NCBI GenBank assembly: GCA_030248215.1
Contig: JASANG010003384.1
Coordinates: 1-64,000 of the forward strand
Source: Enoplolaimus lenunculus
Lineage: Eukaryota > Nematoda > Enoplea > Enoplida > Thoracostomopsidae
Direction: 5' to 3'
Length of the DNA stretch: 64,000 nucleotides
Made by a program: the position numbers and the translations under genes. Shown here piece after piece: positions 58,797 through 64,000 of this stretch. The notes below the pieces were generated by a model. It was not told the origin of the DNA. It did no database searches and saw only the letters and a list, made by a program, of their open reading frames with translations. Within the stretch, counting starts at the first letter, position 1. Each line of letters starts with the position of its first letter.

Positions 58797-60275
58797 GAAC
58801 CGGTGGTCTGCCTCCGGCTCAGGCAGAAAATCGGCCTCCGGCTTCGATGGAATTTTTGCTGCAGTTTCGGTAGTAAAATTTTGCATAATTCTGCAAAATT
58901 TATTTGTTTAGCGCGTTTCTTTTTACTTTTGTCACAATTTTCAGGAAAGAAATACCAAAATTTCGCAGAAAATTAGCGTAAAACCAAACAACTTAATGTT
59001 GCAGATATTGGCTAAAATTTACTAATTAACCATCATTTTTATAATTTTGCCTCACCTCCGGCTCCGGCAAGTTTCGTTGACTTTACGGCTCCGGCTTCGA
59101 CATTTTTCACCTCTGGTTGCACCAAGATAAAGTATATCAGGATTCAACCGGAATTATAAAATGCCGGAACCGGAACCAGAAAGTAAAAAATACCGAAAAC
59201 GGAACCGGAAAACAAAACATTCTCGTTACCAAAAAATTCATTTTTAACGCTATTGTGTCGCTTTTATCGGTGTAAACACACCATTTATGGTGCCAAAATT
59301 CTGAAACACATGCAGTAAACAGGAAACGTATGTTCTAAGTTTAATATTTCATAAATTTTTGAATGACAAATTTTCAATAGCGGAAACTTTCGGTGAAAAA
59401 CTACCGGATTTTTTACTGGAACCGGGTATTGGAAAATACCGAATTTCTCTAACGGAACCGGAATTTCGGTTTTACCCTGTATAGCCAAGGGTGCAACAAG
59501 ACGTGAAAGATCCCGGAGCCGGAGGTCAAGGAAATTTGCATTAATAGTGACAAAAGTAAAGGAAACTCGCTAAACAGATAAATTTTGCAATACGTAAAAT
59601 TTTACTACAGAAGTTGTCGGAACCTACGGCAAAAATTCTAACCGGAGTCGAAGGCCGATTTTCTGCCGGAGCCGGAGGCAGACGTCCTGTTGTACCTTGA
59701 TAGCAGGGTGCAACTGAAGGTGAGAAATACCGAAGCCGGAGGTCAACGGAACTTGTCGGAACCAGAGCCGAAATTTAACTAAGTACCGAAATTTTCGGCA
59801 CCTCCGGCAAAAATATATATGAGCCGGAGTTCGTTTTTCAGCCGGAGCCACAGGCAGCCCTCCGGTTGTACCCTGCTGTATAGTGTATAATATATATCGT
59901 AAATTTTATTACAAATATGTTGCAATCAGGGTGCAACCGGGGGTGAAAAATACCGGAGCCGGAGGTCAAGGAAACTTGACGGAGGTGAGGGGAAATATGT
60001 AGCAAAAATGATGGTTAATAGGTTAATTTTAACCAATGTCTGCAATATGTTGTTAAATTATTTGGTTTTACGTTAATTTTCTAGAAAACTTCGTAAATTC
60101 TTTTCTGCAAATTGTAACAGAAGTAAAGCGAAACACGTACTAAACAGATAAATTTTGCTAAATTCTGCAAAATTTTAAATTACCGAAATTGCCGGAACCA
60201 CCGGCAAAAATTTTACCGGAGCCGGAGGCCGATTTTCTGCCGGAGCCGGAGCCGGAGGCAGACCTCTGGTTGTTC
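58797..60275. mobile_element. cluster of four degraded CCGGAG/CCGGAA-bearing TIR elements
   Basis: Pieces lie at 58797-59128, 59137-59480, 59704-59875 and 59927-60275. Shared blocks are AATACCGGAGCCGGAGGTCAA, GAGCCGGAGGCAGAC and ends such as CAGGGTGCAAC and GTTGTACCCTG. The 59704-59875 copy has imperfect flanking octamers CTTGATAG / CTGTATAG. They are related in design to 42647-43042 but differ in the interior. Confidence 0.65.
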
Positions 60276-61614
60276 AGTGGTTGCAATTGTTTATATGGAA
60301 TAATAACTATGAAGTTCATTTTAAATCTTAAAAATTTCCATGCATACGCTATTTTTTCTTTAAAATTTGGAAAGCCCGGTGAATATTTGCACACTTCAAT
60401 TGTTTTGCAGAAAAAAGCCATCTTTGAAACTTTTGTACTTCAATATACGTTTCCGTTTATATTGACTGCTATCCGTCTGTTCGATGTCAAGCAAAGTTTT
60501 TGTTTTTAAAAGCTTTATTTTGATGGGACTACGAGCAACAGACTTTTCATAAAAACTTCGAAAGTTCGCACTCAGATGAAATGCCAAAACTTTTTGTAAA
60601 AGTTCTACCACAGCCAAAATTTACATTCTCTTGTACACCGCCTTCATGTTTCATAGTTTTTGAGAAATCTCTTCTTTGCCTTTAGCAACAATTAAACATT
60701 TTTTGAACTTTACACTTTTTAATCCTGAGTTGAGTGGTTCAAGTGGATGAAAAAGTGGGGCGGGGTGAGGCGGGTACTCTCTCGTCAGTGAAATTTCATT
60801 AAAAATCGAAAGGTATTAAGGTTCATTTTAAAATTATACTTTCTGTAGGTTAGGTTCCTCATAATTACTTGCTGACACCGTGAAGCCCGTTCAACACAAA
60901 CTCGTATGTTATACCAAAAAAGCTCGAAGCTGAAATTGTACGTTTTTAGGTCTGCATGGGAGGAATTCATTTTTCGCTCAGAAATTGTGAAATAAATTAG
61001 GAAGCTTTTAATGAAGTTAACTACTTTGCTAGTAACCATCAACTTCGTTTGACACTTTGAGTAAAGTGTTGAAACGCGGCCTTGATAAAAGACGTTGAAC
61101 GTGCTTCTACAGCAGCAAAAATATCATTTGATATTTGTCGTACAACGAACAAGTGAACTTTGCGTGTGCTAAGGCAGCATAAATGCGAAATAGAGTGAAC
61201 CTGACACGTTCAAAATTTTTGCAATTCATATTAACGTTTTAATGTGCGAATTTATTTAAATGTTCACTATACATAATCAATTTTAGTTAAGACATGTTGT
61301 GTTTATATTTAAAGTTACATCTGAACAATATGTTGTAGTCGAATGCAAAGGTTGGTTTCTGAAGCTGTCACGAATTTGCGGTTACTAAGGGGTATGAATG
61401 GCTTTTTGAAATTTCTTAACCTTATACCCCTGCATGTTTATGATGTTATTGCTAAACTTTAGTTTAGATAGGAGTGAGTACAGGTGCAGAACGGAACGAA
61501 TTATACCAGAATCAGAGCAGAAAATATTTACCGGAGTTTCAACAAAATTTTTCAAAGAAGACACTTTACATATATATATACGTACGTACCGTGTCTAATT
61601 AAATATCTTTCTAT

Positions 61615-61993
61615 CAGGGTGAAACCGGAATTCCGGTTCCGCCATTTTTTCACCTACCGATTCCGGTTCCGGTAAATTTTTACCGGATTTAAAAATTCCG
61701 GTGTCATAATTTGGCTGTTTTCTTAACTTTGCTAATTTTTAAGAATCTCTTTTAAAAGCTACTTGTACTCCGAATATAAGCCATTGATGGTGGATTTCAC
61801 TTCAGTCGATGATGAAAATCTAAAATACAAAAAATAAAATAAATACCTATGTTCGACTAAAGTTATTTCACAAATAATAGAGCAAAAAATAAGATTAAAA
61901 TGAAATTTTTGGTGAAATGCATTTTTCACTTTCCGGTCCCGGAAAAATTTTCAAATTCCGGTTCCGGTAAATTGTAATTCCGGTTGCACCTTG
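61615..61993. mobile_element. hAT-type MITE with CCGGAA iterations, 8-bp duplication
   Basis: Perfect flanking CTTTCTAT repeats (61607-61614 and 61994-62001). Termini are CAGGGTGAAACCGGAATTCC and AATTCCGGTTGCACCTTG. The central 200 bp is almost identical to 42647-43042, including CCATTGATGGTGGATTTCAC, which implies recent activity of the family. Confidence 0.93.
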
Positions 61994-62675
61994 CTTTCTA
62001 TGATAGTTGCAATTGCCATATATAAGAAATGCTCATTAAGAACTGAATGAGCGCAGGTTGTTAGGACTAAACCTGTAAATAAATTTTACAGACAAGCAAT
62101 TCCAAATAATACTTCTTAGAAATAGGGGTGTGCCGAATTATCGGCATCGGTAGTTCCAACACTTTTCGTTAGTATCTTCATCGGTACTGAATAAATTGCA
62201 GATTCATGGCCGTTAGTATTTACGTTTAACAGCGAGTTGTAATACTATCAATTTCACTAGGTATTGTACATTTGACAGTAGAAGAAGAAACATGAGAAAG
62301 TGAAAAACACCAACCTTTCGCCATTTTGCATAATTTTTACTGGCCTAAGGTACCCGGCAGGGGTAAACATGTAATTTGCCGGTGATGGAGTAGCCAGGGC
62401 CAGTTTTGTATACAATTTCTTAATCGATTCGCATAAAAAACAATTCTATCACACTGTTAGCCACTAAATACTTATTTATTATATACGTATTCGTGTATAT
62501 GGTAGATCATGTTGATAGTTACTTTAAGCTGTTTTAACTTGGCCCCGGTTGCTACCGAAACCGGTAAAAATCCCGGGCCCGGAGCAACCCTAGTTATAAC
62601 GAATATCTGAAAAAGCACGGATCAGTTTTTAAAGTTAGTTGGTTTCATTGCAAATTTCATTGCAAATATCTTTAG

Positions 62676-64000
62676 GAGACGTTGATATGGTTGACGCACT
62701 CGATGATGCACCGCCACCAGGTAAGAGAAATTATATCATGTATGTATTAGGCTGATTTACTCGAGAAAAACACTGATGACATATATGTAACGTTTTCAAA
62801 ATTGTTTTAGTTTATTTACCAATTTGGTGCATTACAGATCGGAAAAACCTGATATATTCAAACTTGTTATTAATGCCGGTTGCAGGATTTTTGCGGGGGT
62901 TCTGTGTTTTTGTAATTCGGGTATTTTTTATCAATTTTTTCAACTTTGCTTTTCAAAATCGGCTGTATGCATATCTTTTGAGTAGGATGGCGGCCGCCAA
63001 GCTTTCTCCCAGTGTGACCGCTTCTGTTTGTTATCAAAGCGCAATTTTAACTTTAAAGTTTGAAGCAAAGTTTTGGTTTAGTTGCCGTGTTTTCTGTTTA
63101 AGGTAAGGAAATTCAGTTATTGGATTGTTAGTAAAGGAGTAGCTCTGTAGTCTAACTAGTAAATGAGTAGTTGCGTATCTAACCTAAGCAGCATTTCAGT
63201 TACACTGGATGAGTCGGAAGCGAAAGTACTTGGAATTGTGCAAGATGTAATACAAGGAACAATGAAACCACAAATAGCTTTCAGAACTATTAAAGAAATG
63301 TCGGTCAGTGTCCTTTTATTATCTCGTGCGTATGCGTCTAATTGTTCCCACTTCCGTTGTTCTTTCTGTACTTCGTATTCATAGAGTTTTTGATTTATTG
63401 TTTTAAATATTTTTTGATCGTAAAACTAAATATGTTGTATGGTTATTCTTGTTTACGATTTTAAAATGCTTGAAAGTCACTGTCAGGTGGTCTCAGTTTT
63501 GAAACGTGAACTCACTTTCCTGTTCCCAATACGTTTAGCTTTGTTTCAGGGTACGACTCCTTCCATAAGCTTTAAACTTCTGGATTCCATAATGATATTA
63601 GGTATGCTAATTGTATATACATTGCATTATCAGTATTGCATTAACAGCGGTTCAAATATATACGCAGTTTATTGTCTGTACATCTGGAGAATCTTGGGTG
63701 GGTGTTAACTATATATATTATACAATCACAAAAAAGTTTGCCTTAATGAATGTTGACAATTAGATACATATATACATAACTTTTTAATATGATTTAAAGT
63801 AGGATGTGTCGATTAATCGGCGTCGGTAATAATCGGCACTTTTTGTCAGTATCGACATCGGCACGGAAAAAAATTACAGATTCTTTGTCGATACTTTTTG
63901 CACTTTTGCGTTTTGGGTGGAAACTTAAAACGAACTTGTTAACAATTTTTAGAACAAGACCTTGATGGTCCTGGAAAAGAAGAAGCGCGCCCGAGATTAG
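62676..64000 (+). CDS. unrecognised multi-exon gene, 3' end outside the window
   Basis: Four exons join in frame: 62676-62720, 63200-63303, 63550-63601, 63953-64000 (cut by the window edge). The peptide runs GDVDMVDALDDAPPP, then VTLDESEAKVLGIVQDVIQG and IAFRTIKEMS, then GTTPSISFKLLDSIMILG, then EQDLDGPGKEEARPRL. All introns have GT-AG ends and matching phases (1, 0, 1), which supports a real gene rather than chance frames. The first exon may contain the start codon (ATG at 62686) or be internal. The sequence is soluble-looking, acidic at the start and helical in the middle; I cannot assign a family. A family E repeat sits in the last intron. Confidence 0.62.

Larger units (their letters stand above)
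58000..62675. other. spacer between ALDH6A1 and the next gene, hAT-like MITE cluster
   Basis: No gene recognised. 58797-60275 is filled with several degraded elements with CCGGAG or CCGGAA iterations and CAGGGTGCAAC-type ends, and 61615-61993 is an intact one. The region 60300-61600 is AT-rich sequence in which I see nothing definite. A family E repeat lies at 62113-62300. Confidence 0.55.

Overview
This is eukaryotic, intron-rich, AT-rich animal DNA. Genes are split into short exons with GT-AG introns, and about half of the window is repeats. A secreted protein with a peritrophin-type chitin-binding domain, together with many stretches of TTAGGC-like hexamers (the nematode telomere unit), points to an ecdysozoan and most likely a nematode. 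This is an inference; no rRNA or mitochondrial marker is present to settle it.

Layout. (1) 1-384 (+): the last exons of a pancreatic-type lipase. (2) 2425-13074 (-): a CNGA-type cyclic nucleotide-gated channel, eight exons with compatible phases, N-terminus not found. Its largest intron (8309-11716) holds a GC-richer block of unknown nature. (3) 17417-25758, perhaps to 26529 (-): a secreted or anchored protein of about 1009 aa with signal peptide, CBM14 domain, long Thr/Ser mucin region and three EGF-like domains, seven exons in one frame. (4) 26530-40302: no gene recognised; MITEs, microsatellites and tandem repeats. (5) 40303-44401 (-): complete neuferricin (CYB5D2/MAPR family), five exons, 338 aa, with a probable GC-AG intron. 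(6) 44402-50529: divergent intergenic region with SINE pairs, hAT-like MITEs and a decayed Ty3/gypsy pol fragment. (7) 50530-57999 (+): complete mitochondrial methylmalonate-semialdehyde dehydrogenase (ALDH6A1), fourteen exons, 522 aa. (8) 58000-62675: MITE-rich spacer. (9) 62676-64000 (+): four exons of a gene I do not recognise, running off the window.

Exon joins were tested by carrying the reading phase across every intron and comparing the joined peptide with the remembered family pattern. For the channel, the mucin, neuferricin and the dehydrogenase every join keeps frame. The genes do not form an operon or shared pathway.

The most notable non-genic signal is the density of small terminal-inverted-repeat elements. 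At least two families leave 8-bp target duplications (hAT-like): one carries internal TTAGGC-like blocks, the other carries CCGGAA simple repeats at its ends. One copy sits five bases inside the first intron of the mucin gene. Other points worth attention are a coding-like frame running past the mucin stop codon to a splice donor, and a duplicated 3' splice site in the dehydrogenase gene.
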